DNA of 22,542 nt from Oleiagrimonas sp964566965 (GTDB lineage: Bacteria; Pseudomonadota; Gammaproteobacteria; Xanthomonadales; Rhodanobacteraceae): positions 1-22,542 of the forward strand of contig CAZMKO010000037.1 of the NCBI GenBank assembly GCA_964566965.1, written 5' to 3'. The translations under genes were made by a program, and so were the position numbers. The notes under the pieces were generated by a model that had not been told where the DNA came from, did no database searches, and saw only the letters and a program-made list of their open reading frames with translations. This document shows, in pieces, positions 6,948 to 17,153 of this stretch; the first letter of the stretch is position 1, and each line of letters opens with the position of its first letter.

Positions 6948-8704
6948 GGCTGCATCCTTTCTTCAAACGAGTCCAGACCCGGGGCGTCCGGCGCGACCTT
7001 GCGCACCTGCCCGATCACGCGGCGGGCCTCGTCGGCATGGCCCTGTTTCCACAGTACTTCGGCCAGATGCATGCCGATTTCCGGATCCTCGCCGGTCGCC
7101 TTCCAGGCCTGACGCAGGGCCTTTTCGGCCGCCTCCAGGTGGCCCAGGCGAAATTGCAGCCAACCCCAGGAATCGATGATCGCCGGATTGTCCGGATGCG
7201 CCTCGCGGGCGCGCCCGATCAGCTTTTCCGCCTCGTCCAGATCGCGGTTGGCGTCGGCCAGGGTGTAGCCCAGGGCGTTGGCGGCATCGAGGTTGTCCGG
7301 TTCCAGGCTCAGCAGGTGGCGCAAATCGGCAACCGCGGCATCAACGTTGCCGGCCTCCGCGTACGCCAGACCACGCCCGTACAGCAGGTCGCCGTCGTCG
7401 GGAGACTGCTTGAGCGCGCGCGAGAACGCCGCACCGGCCTGCTCGTAACGCCCCTCGGCCATGTACAGCTCGGCATCCAGCTGCAACGCCTTGCGCCATT
7501 GCTCGGGACTCTCGGCGTAATCCATCTGCATCTGCCGCGCCATGGCGTGGGCGCGGGTGGTCTCGCCCTGCTGCTGCAGCAACAGGGCGGTATGCAGATC
7601 GGCGTCGAAACGGTGTTCGTCATCCACCGGCACCTGCGCGAACCAGTCCAGCGCCTGGGTCTTCTTGCCGATGGTTCCAGCCAACTGGCCCAGCAGGTAG
7701 AAGCTCTGCTCGCGCACGTCCTCGGGTGCGGCGGTGAGCTGGCGGTAGATGCGGCGCAGCTCGGGCATGTCCTCGGCACGGGCGGCAAAGGCGGCGCGCG
7801 CCTGGAAGGTGACGGCATCCTGCTTGCCACGCGACAGCAAACGCGCGGCGGCCGCATTGTCGCCCTCCTTGCCGAGCAGGCTGGCGTAGCCCAGGCGCAG
7901 GCGGGTATTGGACGGATCCTTGGCCAGCGCCCGGTCGAACAGGGCGCTGGCCTTGTCCTTGTGGCCGGCGCGATATTGCAACTGGGCGGCCCAGGCGTAG
8001 CAATCGGCGCAACCGAAACGCTTCAGTGCGGCCTCGGCGATGTCACGCGCGTAAGCGTGCTGGCGCAGCTTGTCGCCCATCTCGCTCATCGCCAGCCAGG
8101 CCTTCGCGTCATCCGGCAGGCGTGCCGGCGTAGCGATGGTCGCCAGCAGCCGCCCGGCCTGGGCCTGATCGCGGGCGCCCATCAGCAGGCGCCCGAACTT
8201 GCGCCACGCGTCGGGGTCGTCGCTGCCGACCAGACGTTCCAGTTGCCTGCGCGCGCCTTCGGTATCGCCGCTGTCCAGGGCCAGCTTGGCCCGGGCCTGG
8301 GCCATGTCGACGTCATCGGCGCCGAGTGCCTGCCAGCGCGCCAGGGCACGTTCGGCACCGGCGCGGTCGTGCGTGGCGATGGCCAGGCCGGTGGCCCGCT
8401 GGGCGACCTGCGGATCCGTGGACAGGGCCGCCGCGCGGCCGTAGGCCGCCGCCGCCGAGGCCAGATCGGCACGGTCCAGGGCAAACTGTGCATCCAGCAG
8501 CTGCGCGAGCACGTCGTGGTCGGCATCGGGCGTGGCCACGGTCAGACGCGCCAGCGGCTCGGCGGAAGCGACCGGCGCGGGGTCGGAGGTGCGGTGTGTG
8601 GTCACACCGGCGCAGCCGGAAAGTCCCGCCACCACGAGCATCACGACGGCGGTCTTACCCGCCGGAAGCCGCATATGCTTGAATTTCAAGTCTCTGCTAC
8701 GCAC
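6944..8704 (-). CDS. TPR-repeat lipoprotein, LbcA-like (PA4667 position)
   Basis: A 586-residue lipoprotein made almost wholly of tetratricopeptide repeats. The signal peptide ends in VVAGLSGCAG, with the lipidated Cys at residue 31. TPR pairs recur to the end, for example DLLYGRGLAYAEAGNVDAAV and NPAIIDSWGWLQFRLGHLEAA. It occupies the place that Pseudomonas LbcA (PA4667, lipoprotein partner that activates the periplasmic protease CtpA toward cell-wall hydrolases) holds beside lolB and hemA. The same role is inferred here but not shown. The GTG start at 8704 has AAGG 6 nt upstream; an ATG at 8674 would leave a shorter signal peptide but has no Shine-Dalgarno. It heads the lolB-ispE-tRNA-prs block and is divergent from hemA. 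Confidence 0.85.
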   Translation of the reverse strand: MRSRDLKFKHMRLPAGKTAVVMLVVAGLSGCAGVTTHRTSDPAPVASAEPLARLTVATPDADHDVLAQLLDAQFALDRADLASAAAAYGRAAALSTDPQVAQRATGLAIATHDRAGAERALARWQALGADDVDMAQARAKLALDSGDTEGARRQLERLVGSDDPDAWRKFGRLLMGARDQAQAGRLLATIATPARLPDDAKAWLAMSEMGDKLRQHAYARDIAEAALKRFGCADCYAWAAQLQYRAGHKDKASALFDRALAKDPSNTRLRLGYASLLGKEGDNAAAARLLSRGKQDAVTFQARAAFAARAEDMPELRRIYRQLTAAPEDVREQSFYLLGQLAGTIGKKTQALDWFAQVPVDDEHRFDADLHTALLLQQQGETTRAHAMARQMQMDYAESPEQWRKALQLDAELYMAEGRYEQAGAAFSRALKQSPDDGDLLYGRGLAYAEAGNVDAAVADLRHLLSLEPDNLDAANALGYTLADANRDLDEAEKLIGRAREAHPDNPAIIDSWGWLQFRLGHLEAAEKALRQAWKATGEDPEIGMHLAEVLWKQGHADEARRVIGQVRKVAPDAPGLDSFEERMQP

Positions 8705-8818
8705 AATTTACCTTCACGATTGTTCATCCAGCGCGCACTGTTGGCGCGTCGACGCCCGTCCGTGCCGAGCCACGGCGGCCCAAGTCTATCGCCGTCCCGT
8801 ACGCCGTCCTACTGATCC

Positions 8819-10093
8819 ATGCCACTGATCGCCCTCGGGCTCAATCATCTCACTGCGCCTGTCGGTTTGCGTGAACAGGTGGCCTTCGACGCCGAGTCCC
8901 TCGGCGCCGCGGTGGGGGACCTTGCGGATCAGCCGGGCATCCACGAAGCGCTGATCCTGTCCACCTGCAACCGCACGGAACTGTACTGCACCGTGTCCGG
9001 CGGCGCGGAGGAAGCGCCGCGCCGGTGGCTGCATCAGCATCATGATCTGACCGCCGATCGGCTGGATGCGTTCCTTTACCAGCACAACGAACACGATGCG
9101 GTGCGGCACATGTTCCGGGTCGCCACCGGTTTGGACTCCATGGTGCTGGGCGAGCCGCAGATCCTGGGCCAGGTCAAGGACGCCTGGCAAACCGCGCGCC
9201 TGGCGCACACCCTCGACACGCCGATGGACCGGCTGCTGGAAAACACCTTTTCCGTGGCCAAGCGCGTGCGTACCGACACCCGCATCGGCGCCCACACGGT
9301 CTCGGTGGCGTTCACGGCGGTGCGCCTGGCCGAACAGGTCTTCGCCGACCTCAACCAGGCCTGCGTGCTGTTGATCGGTGCCGGCGACACCATCGAACTG
9401 GTGGCCCGCCACCTGGCCCGGAAGCACGTCCGGCGTCTGATCGTCGCCAACCGGTCGCTGGAAAACGCACAGGAGCTGGCCAGCCGCCATGGCGGCTACG
9501 CCGTCTCGCTGACGGACCTGCCGCAACACCTGGCCGAAGCCGACATCGTGATCTCGTCCACCGCCGCGCGCGAGCCCATCCTGACCCGCCCCATGGTGGA
9601 AACGGCGATCGCCGCGCGCCGCCGCAAGCCCATGTTCATGGTGGACATCGCCGTGCCGCGCGACATCGACCCGGCGGTCGCCGAGCTGTCGGACGTGTTC
9701 CTGTACGGCATCGACGACCTGCGCCAGGTCATCGACAACAACCTGCGCTCGCGCAAGGCCGCGGCGCAGGAGGCCGAGGCCATCATCGACCTGCAGGTCG
9801 AGCGCTACATGGCCTGGCGGCGAGCGCTGACGGTGCGCAACCCGATCCCCGCCCTGCGCGGCCATGCCAGCGCGCAACGCGACGAGGTACTGGAACATGC
9901 CCGCCACATGCTGGAACACGGCAAGACACCGCAACAGGCGCTGGACTACCTCGCGCATACGCTGACCAACAAACTGCTGCACGCGCCCAGCGCCCACCTG
10001 CGCGAAGCCACCCTCGCCGGCGACGTGGAACTGCTGCGCGCGGCCGAGCGCCTGTACGGCCTGCCGGGCGACGATGGCAGCGCGGACGTGTAA
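8819..10093 (+). CDS. hemA: Glutamyl-tRNA reductase
   Basis: Reduces glutamyl-tRNA(Glu) to glutamate-1-semialdehyde with NADPH, the first step of C5 tetrapyrrole synthesis. At 424 residues it is the usual length. The start MPLIALGLNHLTAPVGLRE is typical; the nucleophile Cys50 lies in STCNRTELY, and VLGEPQILGQVK and the NADPH-binding LLIGAGDTIELVARHL follow. The C-terminal dimerisation domain reaches the end of the frame. There is no clear Shine-Dalgarno ahead of the ATG (GTCCTACTGATCC). It is divergent from the TPR lipoprotein gene across 114 bp and is followed by prfA after 176 bp. Confidence 0.97.
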   Translation: MPLIALGLNHLTAPVGLREQVAFDAESLGAAVGDLADQPGIHEALILSTCNRTELYCTVSGGAEEAPRRWLHQHHDLTADRLDAFLYQHNEHDAVRHMFRVATGLDSMVLGEPQILGQVKDAWQTARLAHTLDTPMDRLLENTFSVAKRVRTDTRIGAHTVSVAFTAVRLAEQVFADLNQACVLLIGAGDTIELVARHLARKHVRRLIVANRSLENAQELASRHGGYAVSLTDLPQHLAEADIVISSTAAREPILTRPMVETAIAARRRKPMFMVDIAVPRDIDPAVAELSDVFLYGIDDLRQVIDNNLRSRKAAAQEAEAIIDLQVERYMAWRRALTVRNPIPALRGHASAQRDEVLEHARHMLEHGKTPQQALDYLAHTLTNKLLHAPSAHLREATLAGDVELLRAAERLYGLPGDDGSADV

Positions 10094-10256
10094 CCGTCCT
10101 CCCTATCCGCCCGTGGCTACGCCGGCCGTGCCCCGGAGATTGTGAAAAATTCGACCCCCCGGCAAGCGCGCCGCGCACCACGTGTGCCGACGGTGCCCGC
10201 AGCAGGTGGACGCTTTTTTCACATGCCCTCGGCGCGCCATGCACGCGACCAGCCGC

Positions 10257-10269
10257 TACACTGCCGCCC
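10257..10269 (+). promoter_or_regulatory. Candidate -10 element for leaderless prfA transcription
   Basis: TACACT (10257-10262) within GCTACACTGCC ends 7 nt before the prfA ATG. A transcript starting at the usual distance from it would begin at or next to the ATG. No Shine-Dalgarno precedes the ATG and no clear -35 is visible. The call rests on spacing alone. Confidence 0.35.
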
Positions 10270-11339
<1,070 letters not shown>

Positions 11340-11343
<4 letters not shown>

Positions 11344-11738
11344 ATACGTCCATGACGCGACGCGCATGGCTCGCGCCGGCGCTCGCCGGGCTGCTTCTGT
11401 TGGCCGGTTGCGCCGAGCGCGGTCCGGACGCGGTAGCTGCCGGTTTCTACCGCGCCGTTGCCGCGGGCGACGCCGACACCGCGGTCGCGCTGGTCCGGTT
11501 CCATGACGACGGCGGCGACGCCGTCACGCAGCATATGGACACGCGTCTGGCCATCGCCTCGATGCAGGCGGAAATCACGCTCGCCGGAGGCTTGGACGCG
11601 GTGGAGGTCGAGCGAATCGAACCGTTGGACGACACCCACGTGATCGTGCACCTCTCCCTGCACCTGGGCAACGGCCGCACGCAGACGGACCGGACCACGC
11701 TGGTGCACACCGGCGACGGTTGGAAGATCGCCGGCTGA
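11340..11738 (+). CDS. Small lipoprotein with DUF4878/NTF2-like domain
   Basis: A short exported lipoprotein: the hydrophobic signal LAPALAGLLLLAGC ends in a lipobox. It is followed by about 105 residues beginning DAVAAGFYRAVAAGDADTAV and ending LVHTGDGWKIAG. That opening helix and the final GDGWKI strand are typical of DUF4878 and related NTF2-like lipoproteins of unknown function. Two starts are possible: TTG at 11340, overlapping the prfA stop with GGAGG 4 nt upstream (132 residues), or ATG at 11352 (128 residues), for which GGAGG is too distant. The overlap implies co-expression with prfA. It converges on the response regulator gene with a 22-bp gap. No function is claimed. Confidence 0.75.
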
Positions 11739-11760
11739 GCGCCCCGACCGGGCCGGACGC

Positions 11761-12363
11761 CTACAACCAGCCTTTCTGGCGCGCCAGCCGGTAGGCCTCG
11801 ATGCGATTGCCGACACCCAGCTTGCCGATGGCTTCGGAAAGGTAATTGCGCACGGTGCCGTGGGAAAGGTTGAGGCGCGCGGCCACATCGCTGGCCGACA
11901 ACCCTTCGCCTGCCAGGCGCAGCACCTGGCGTTCGCGGTCGTTGAGCGGGTCGGCCTCGGACCAGGCTTCCAACGCCAGTTCCGGATCGATGGCACGGCC
12001 GCCGCGATGCACCGTGCGCAGTGCCTCGGCCAGCTTCTCGGCCGGCGCATCCTTCAGCAGGTAGCCGGCCACGCCCGCGTCCAGCGCGCGGCGCAGGAAA
12101 CCGGGGCGCGCAAAGGTGGTCACGATCACCACTTTCACCGCCATGCCGTGGCGCTGCACGCGCTGGGCCAGCTCCAGACCGGTCAGACCGGGCATCTCGA
12201 TATCGGTCACCAGCAGATCCGGAGTCAGCGCCTGCAACTGCCGCCAGGCGGCCTCGCCGTCGGCGGCAGTACCCAGCACCTCGATATCCGACTCCAGCCG
12301 CAACAGGGCCGACAGCGCGCCCAGCACCATGGACTGGTCCTCGGCCAACAATACGCGAATCAT
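11761..12363 (-). CDS. DesR-type response regulator (NarL/FixJ family)
   Basis: A 200-residue two-domain transcription regulator. The receiver domain starts MIRVLLAEDQSMV with acidic residues at 9, the phosphoacceptor Asp54 in LLVTDIEMPG, a conserved Thr in VIVTTFARPG and Lys in YLLKDAPAEKL. The C-terminal LuxR-type helix-turn-helix reads LNDRERQVLRLAGEGLSASD then LNLSHGTVRNYLSEAIGKLG. I use the ATG at 12363, which has GGGAG 6 nt upstream and overlaps the kinase stop as ATGA. It should be phosphorylated by the adjacent DesK-type kinase and probably controls the ABC transporter genes upstream in the same operon. Confidence 0.93.
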   Translation of the reverse strand: MIRVLLAEDQSMVLGALSALLRLESDIEVLGTAADGEAAWRQLQALTPDLLVTDIEMPGLTGLELAQRVQRHGMAVKVVIVTTFARPGFLRRALDAGVAGYLLKDAPAEKLAEALRTVHRGGRAIDPELALEAWSEADPLNDRERQVLRLAGEGLSASDVAARLNLSHGTVRNYLSEAIGKLGVGNRIEAYRLARQKGWL

Positions 12364-13568
12364 GCATGACTCCCGGCGGGACCGGCACATGCCGGCTCCC
12401 AGGCTGTTTCGTGATCGGCGGTGGCCTCTTCCTCGTGCAACGGCACATCCACCCGCAATTCGGTCCCCTGCCCCCGCACCGACACCACTTCAAGGGTTCC
12501 GCCCAGCGTCTCGATGCGCTCGCGCATGCCCCTGAGACCGTTGCCCATCAGGTGGGCACCGCCATTGCCATCGTCGCGCACGCGCATGTGCACCCGGCCG
12601 TCCCGCACCTCGACGCGGACGTCGGCATGACGTGCCTCGGCATGACGGTGGATGTTGGTGGCCGATTCACGCAATGCCATGGCCAGCACGTCGTCCACGG
12701 CATCCGGCAACGTGGGCATGTCCTCGTCCGTGCTCAGCGTCACGCCGGAGGCGCGCAGCAGCAGCCTGGCCGAGGCCAGCTCTCCGGCCAGGCCGGTGGC
12801 GCGCATCCCGGTGACGGCGGCGCGCACCTCGGCCAGGGCGTGACGCGCCACGCTCTCGGCCTCCTCCAGTTCGTGCCGCGCCATCGCGGGATCGCGGTCG
12901 AACAGCTTGCGCGAGAGCTCCAGTTTCAGGGTGATCAGCGACAAGGTATGGCCCAGCAGGTCGTGCAGATCGCGGCCGATGCGCTCGCGTTCGGCATTGG
13001 CCGCCAGGCGCCGCACCTCCTCGCGCGACAGGCGTTCGCCGGCAGTCTTGATGGCGTTGACGCGCCCGATCAGACTGCCGCAGCCGGCGCTGGTGCACAC
13101 CCCGACGATCATCGCGATGATCAACCACGGCCAATGCAGCCAGAGCGCCCACGCCACCACCACCAGCTCGACCGACGCCATGCGCCACACCGCCCGGCGC
13201 AGCGGCTCGCCGGCCTTGATCGGCACATACGCGCAGGCGAACACCGCGTAGCCCCAGGCCGGCGGATTGAACGGCATGCACGCCAGCGCGAGCACCGCCA
13301 TGCCGACCGCATACAGGCGCATTTCCCGGTACGGCCGTACATGCACCAGAAGAAACAACAACAGGAACAGCGGGTAGCTGATCAACAGCGAGTACACGTA
13401 GGCGGTTCCAACCGGCAGGAACAGCGGCGTGGAAAACACCCACAACGACCACAACAAGTGCAATGCCTGCAGGCGCGGTCGCGCCCCGGCGCGGCGCAGG
13501 CGTGCGACCAGCGAATCCGTGGCCGGACGCAGCACCGGCGGCAGGCGGCTCGACAGGCGCGATGTCAT
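12360..13568 (-). CDS. DesK-type sensor histidine kinase (HisKA_3)
   Basis: An inner-membrane sensor of 402 residues from the ATG at 13568 (GGAGG 6 nt upstream). The N-terminal half holds about five hydrophobic segments between residues 35 and 160 (for example YVYSLLISYPLFLLLFLLVH) with little periplasmic sequence, so it may sense the membrane itself. The HisKA_3 dimerisation helix carries His202 in ERERIGRDLHDLLGHTLSLI. The HATPase_c domain follows, with RESATNIHRHAEA (N box), RVRDDGNGG (G1) and MGNGLRGMRERIETLGG (G2). It lies 18 nt after the ABC permease gene and overlaps the regulator by ATGA. The signal is unknown; lipid state, as for B. subtilis DesK, or the transporter substrate are possibilities. 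Confidence 0.93.
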   Translation of the reverse strand: MTSRLSSRLPPVLRPATDSLVARLRRAGARPRLQALHLLWSLWVFSTPLFLPVGTAYVYSLLISYPLFLLLFLLVHVRPYREMRLYAVGMAVLALACMPFNPPAWGYAVFACAYVPIKAGEPLRRAVWRMASVELVVVAWALWLHWPWLIIAMIVGVCTSAGCGSLIGRVNAIKTAGERLSREEVRRLAANAERERIGRDLHDLLGHTLSLITLKLELSRKLFDRDPAMARHELEEAESVARHALAEVRAAVTGMRATGLAGELASARLLLRASGVTLSTDEDMPTLPDAVDDVLAMALRESATNIHRHAEARHADVRVEVRDGRVHMRVRDDGNGGAHLMGNGLRGMRERIETLGGTLEVVSVRGQGTELRVDVPLHEEEATADHETAWEPACAGPAGSHA

Positions 13569-13586
13569 GATTATCCTCCCCATCCG

Positions 13587-14371
13587 TCAGCCATGGCGTC
13601 GTAGACGGCGCGCGGCCAGGCCCAGAAACAGCAGGGAAAACCCTGCCAGCACCACCACATGCGGAAGCCATGCGGTGCTCTTCATGCCCGCCACGTCCAG
13701 CGCGATGGCATTCAGATGATAACTGGGCCAGACCGGCGCGATGCGGCGCACCAGCGCGGGAAGCATGGAAAGCGGCAGCCACAGGCCGGACAGGAAGGCC
13801 ATCGGCAGGTACACCAGATTGAGCAGTCCGGGTGCCGCCTGGCCCTTGAACAGGGTGCCCACCCACATGCCCAGCGTGCAAAACGGCAGCACGCCCAGCA
13901 TGCCGACCACCACCAGGCCCAGCCACCGCCCCGGCGCCAGCGAAACATGGCCCAGCAGCGCCGACAACACCAGCAGCAGCATGACCACCACGGCGGCGGC
14001 GGCCATCGCCATCACTGTCTTGCCCAGCAGGTAGGCGGCCGGCGGCATCGGAAGCGCCCGCTTGTAGGTCAGCAGGCCGCCGTCGCGCTCGACCGCCAGC
14101 GACACGCCAAAACCGAACAGGCCGGGACTCATCACCCCGAACACGCTGTAGCTGGCCAGCAGGTAGCGCGACACGCCGGCCCCGTCGGACGGCGCCATCA
14201 GCACCCCGAACAACACGTAGAACATGCCCGGAAACAACAGCAGCGGCAGGATGAAGGCCGGCTGACGCATGTAGCGCAGGCACTCGCTGCGCGCTTCCTG
14301 CAGGTACACGCCGAGCAGCCGCCGGCGCGGCATCGTGCGGTGCGGGGAAACATCCAGGGTCGTGGCGGACA

Positions 14372-14372
<1 letters not shown>
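13587..14372 (-). CDS. ABC-2 type transporter permease
   Basis: A 261-residue inner-membrane protein with about six helices: near 39-60, 70-94, 116-141, 150-174, 182-204 and 234-254. It shows the ABC-2 pattern, including the cytoplasmic loop ERDGGLLTYKRALPMPPAAYLLGK between helices 2 and 3 and a conserved LPMAFLSGLWLPLSMLP near helix 5. The open frame extends upstream to 14849, but that part is a shadow of the ATPase gene. The true ATG at 14372 shares one base with the ATPase stop (TGATG), so translation is coupled. It should form the export channel with the preceding ATPase. Substrate is unknown. Confidence 0.9.
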
Positions 14373-15292
<920 letters not shown>

Positions 15293-15363
15293 GATCGCCT
15301 CCTTGGCACCATGGTCACGCGATCAGACCAGGGACGGCAGTGGCGGACGCCATCCGTCGCACG

Positions 15364-15375
15364 TGACATACGTCA
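15364..15375. promoter_or_regulatory. Candidate operator upstream of the ABC/two-component operon
   Basis: TGACATACGTCA is an inverted repeat with TGAC/GTCA half-sites and one mismatched pair near the centre. It lies 71 bp upstream of the ABC ATPase start, in the 234-bp divergent region shared with the aminotransferase gene. Dyad symmetry suits a dimeric LuxR-type regulator such as the one encoded in this operon, but binding is inferred only from position and symmetry. Confidence 0.3.
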
Positions 15376-15404
15376 TCCCCGCCGATGAGCCCCAGGTGAG
15401 GGGG

Positions 15405-15433
15405 TTACGCCGTATATGGCCCCGTGATATGAT
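15405..15433 (+). promoter_or_regulatory. Candidate promoter for the class III aminotransferase
   Basis: TATGAT (15428-15433) is close to the -10 consensus, and a weak -35-like TTACGC (15405-15410) lies 17 bp upstream. The stretch 15425-15472 is markedly AT-rich for this GC-rich window, which fits a promoter. Predicted leader is about 87 nt. Confidence 0.35.
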
Positions 15434-15526
15434 GATTTCGGTTTTTGTTTTTCCCTTTATACATAACCACTTACGGCGCCGGAACGCCTGATTGCCGGCG
15501 TCACGAACCATTTGTGGAGGACATCC

Positions 15527-17023
15527 ATGGGATCGATCGACATGCTGCGCGAAATGCGCGAATTCGGTGGCAAGGCGCGCACGCGCGGCCTCGACGATTC
15601 AACGATCGAACGCTTCGTCGAACTGGATCCGGCACTGGGCCAGGCCATTGGCGAGGCACTGGAACGGCACCAGGCGCTGCGCGCCGACATGGCCGATTTC
15701 CTGAAGCTGGACGAAGCCGAGCAGATGGAAAAGGCCCAGGCCGACCTGGTCAATTTCTACCCGGATGACGCGATCAATCCGTACCTGCCGGCCGCCGCGC
15801 GCGGCCCGTGGATCGTGACGCTCAAGGGCGCCGTGCTGCACGACAACGGCGGTTACGGCATGCTGGGCTTCGGGCACAACAATCCCGCCATCCTGGACGC
15901 GCTGGGCAAGCCGCAGGCGATGGCCAACGTGATGACGCCCTCGGTGGCGCAGCTGAAGTTCGCCAAGGTATTGGCGCGCGAACTCGGCATCCGCCGCGGC
16001 GGCAACCCCTACGCGCGCTTCATGTGCCTCAACTCCGGCTCCGAGTCGGTCACGCTGGCCGCGCGCATCGCCGATGTCAACTCCAAGGAACTCACCGACG
16101 AGGGCGCACGCCACGCCGGGCGCGCCATCAAGCGTCTGGTCGTCAAGGGTGCCTTCCATGGCCGCACGGGCGAGCCGGCGTTGTACTCCGACTCCTCCCG
16201 CGCCACCTACATGAAGAACCTGGCCAGCTACCGCCACGAGGACAGCCTGCTGACGGTCGAGCCGTACAACATCGAGCAATTGCAGGCGGCCTTTGCCGAC
16301 GCCGACGAAAACGGCTGGTTCATCGAGGCCATGTTCCTGGAGCCGGTGATGGGCGAAGGCGACCCGGGCCGCGCCGTGACGCCGGAGTTCTATGCCGCCG
16401 CGCGCGAGCTGACCCGTGAGCACGGCACGCTGTTTTTGGTCGATTCCATCCAGGCGGGCCTGCGCGCCCACGGCGTGCTCTCGGTCACCGACTACCCGGG
16501 CTTCGAAAAGCTGGACGCCCCGGACATGGAGACGTTCTCCAAGGCCCTCAATGCCGGCCAGTATCCGCTGTCGGTGCTGGCCGTGAACGAACGCACCGCC
16601 AAGCTGTACCGCAAAGGCATCTACGGCAACACCATGACCGCCAACCCGCGCGCCCTGGACGTCGCCTGCGCCACGCTGGGCGAACTCAGCGACAGCGTGC
16701 GTGACAACATCGGCGCCCGCGGCAAGGAATTCGTGGACAAGCTGAACGCCCTGAAGGACGAACTCGACGGCCTCATCACCAAGGTCCAGGGCACCGGTCT
16801 GTTGTTCTCCTGCGAACTGGCCGGCCAGTTCAAGTGCTACGGCGCCGATTCCACCGAGGAATACCTGCGTGAGAACGGCATCGGTGTGATCCACGGTGGC
16901 GCCAACTCGCTGCGCTTCACGCCGCACTTCAACGTTACCAGTGCCGAGGTCGACCTGATCGTCGCCCATGTGCGCAAGGCGTTGTTGGAAGGCCCACGCC
17001 AGAACGAATCGAAGGCCGCATAA
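15527..17023 (+). CDS. Class III (fold type I) PLP-dependent aminotransferase
   Basis: A 498-residue pyridoxal-phosphate enzyme. NSGSESVTLAARIA (from 169) holds the phosphate, and GAFHGRTGEP (209-217) has the aromatic-His pair that stacks on the cofactor. Asp306 in LFLVDSIQAGLRAHG contacts the pyridine nitrogen, and Lys339 in METFSKALNAGQYPLS is the Schiff-base lysine. The usual class III text around the Asp (DEVQTGxGRTG) is replaced by DSIQAGLRAHG, so this is a divergent clade and the amino donor cannot be named. About 85 residues precede the core, longer than in ornithine or acetylornithine aminotransferases. GGAGG lies 6 nt before the ATG at 15527; an in-frame ATG at 15512 is less likely. 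A strong terminator follows, so it is transcribed alone. Confidence 0.88.
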   Translation: MGSIDMLREMREFGGKARTRGLDDSTIERFVELDPALGQAIGEALERHQALRADMADFLKLDEAEQMEKAQADLVNFYPDDAINPYLPAAARGPWIVTLKGAVLHDNGGYGMLGFGHNNPAILDALGKPQAMANVMTPSVAQLKFAKVLARELGIRRGGNPYARFMCLNSGSESVTLAARIADVNSKELTDEGARHAGRAIKRLVVKGAFHGRTGEPALYSDSSRATYMKNLASYRHEDSLLTVEPYNIEQLQAAFADADENGWFIEAMFLEPVMGEGDPGRAVTPEFYAAARELTREHGTLFLVDSIQAGLRAHGVLSVTDYPGFEKLDAPDMETFSKALNAGQYPLSVLAVNERTAKLYRKGIYGNTMTANPRALDVACATLGELSDSVRDNIGARGKEFVDKLNALKDELDGLITKVQGTGLLFSCELAGQFKCYGADSTEEYLRENGIGVIHGGANSLRFTPHFNVTSAEVDLIVAHVRKALLEGPRQNESKAA

Positions 17024-17052
17024 ACGGCACCACGCCGTGGCTTCGAACCATC

Positions 17053-17086
17053 AAGGGCGCGCCCGCCGGGGCGCGCCCTTTTTTTT
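17053..17086 (+). terminator. Rho-independent terminator of the aminotransferase gene
   Basis: GGGCGCGCCC (17055-17064) and GGGCGCGCCC (17069-17078) form a perfect 10-bp self-complementary stem around the loop GCCG, followed directly by eight T (17079-17086). It lies 30 nt after the stop codon. This is the best classical terminator in the window. Confidence 0.95.
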
Positions 17087-17153
17087 GGTATCCGCGGCCG
17101 GCCTTCTTTGCCATGGCTTATGCTAGGGCTTTGCCGGCCACCACCCCGAACGC

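Noticed and set aside
8678..8690. CTTGAATTTCAAG palindrome near the TPR lipoprotein start as an operator
   Set aside because: It is a clean 6+1+6 dyad, but it lies within the coding region if the better-supported GTG start is used, and there is no second site or known regulator to link it to.
7037..8815. A 592-codon open frame on the plus strand antisense to the TPR lipoprotein gene
   Set aside because: It is low-complexity Gln/Gly/Arg-rich text, mirrors the TPR codons and shows no domain. GC-rich genes commonly leave such open antisense frames.
8810..8816. TACTGAT ahead of hemA as a leaderless promoter -10
   Set aside because: It lies only 2 nt from the ATG, too close for a transcript start at or before the start codon.
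8786..9997. A 403-codon minus-strand frame opposite hemA
   Set aside because: Composition is that of a shadow (VGQRMREVVQRLL, HRRVEG and similar), without a ribosome site or domain, and hemA is certain.
15599..16969. A 456-codon minus-strand frame opposite the aminotransferase
   Set aside because: Shadow of a confidently identified gene; no motif and no plausible start.
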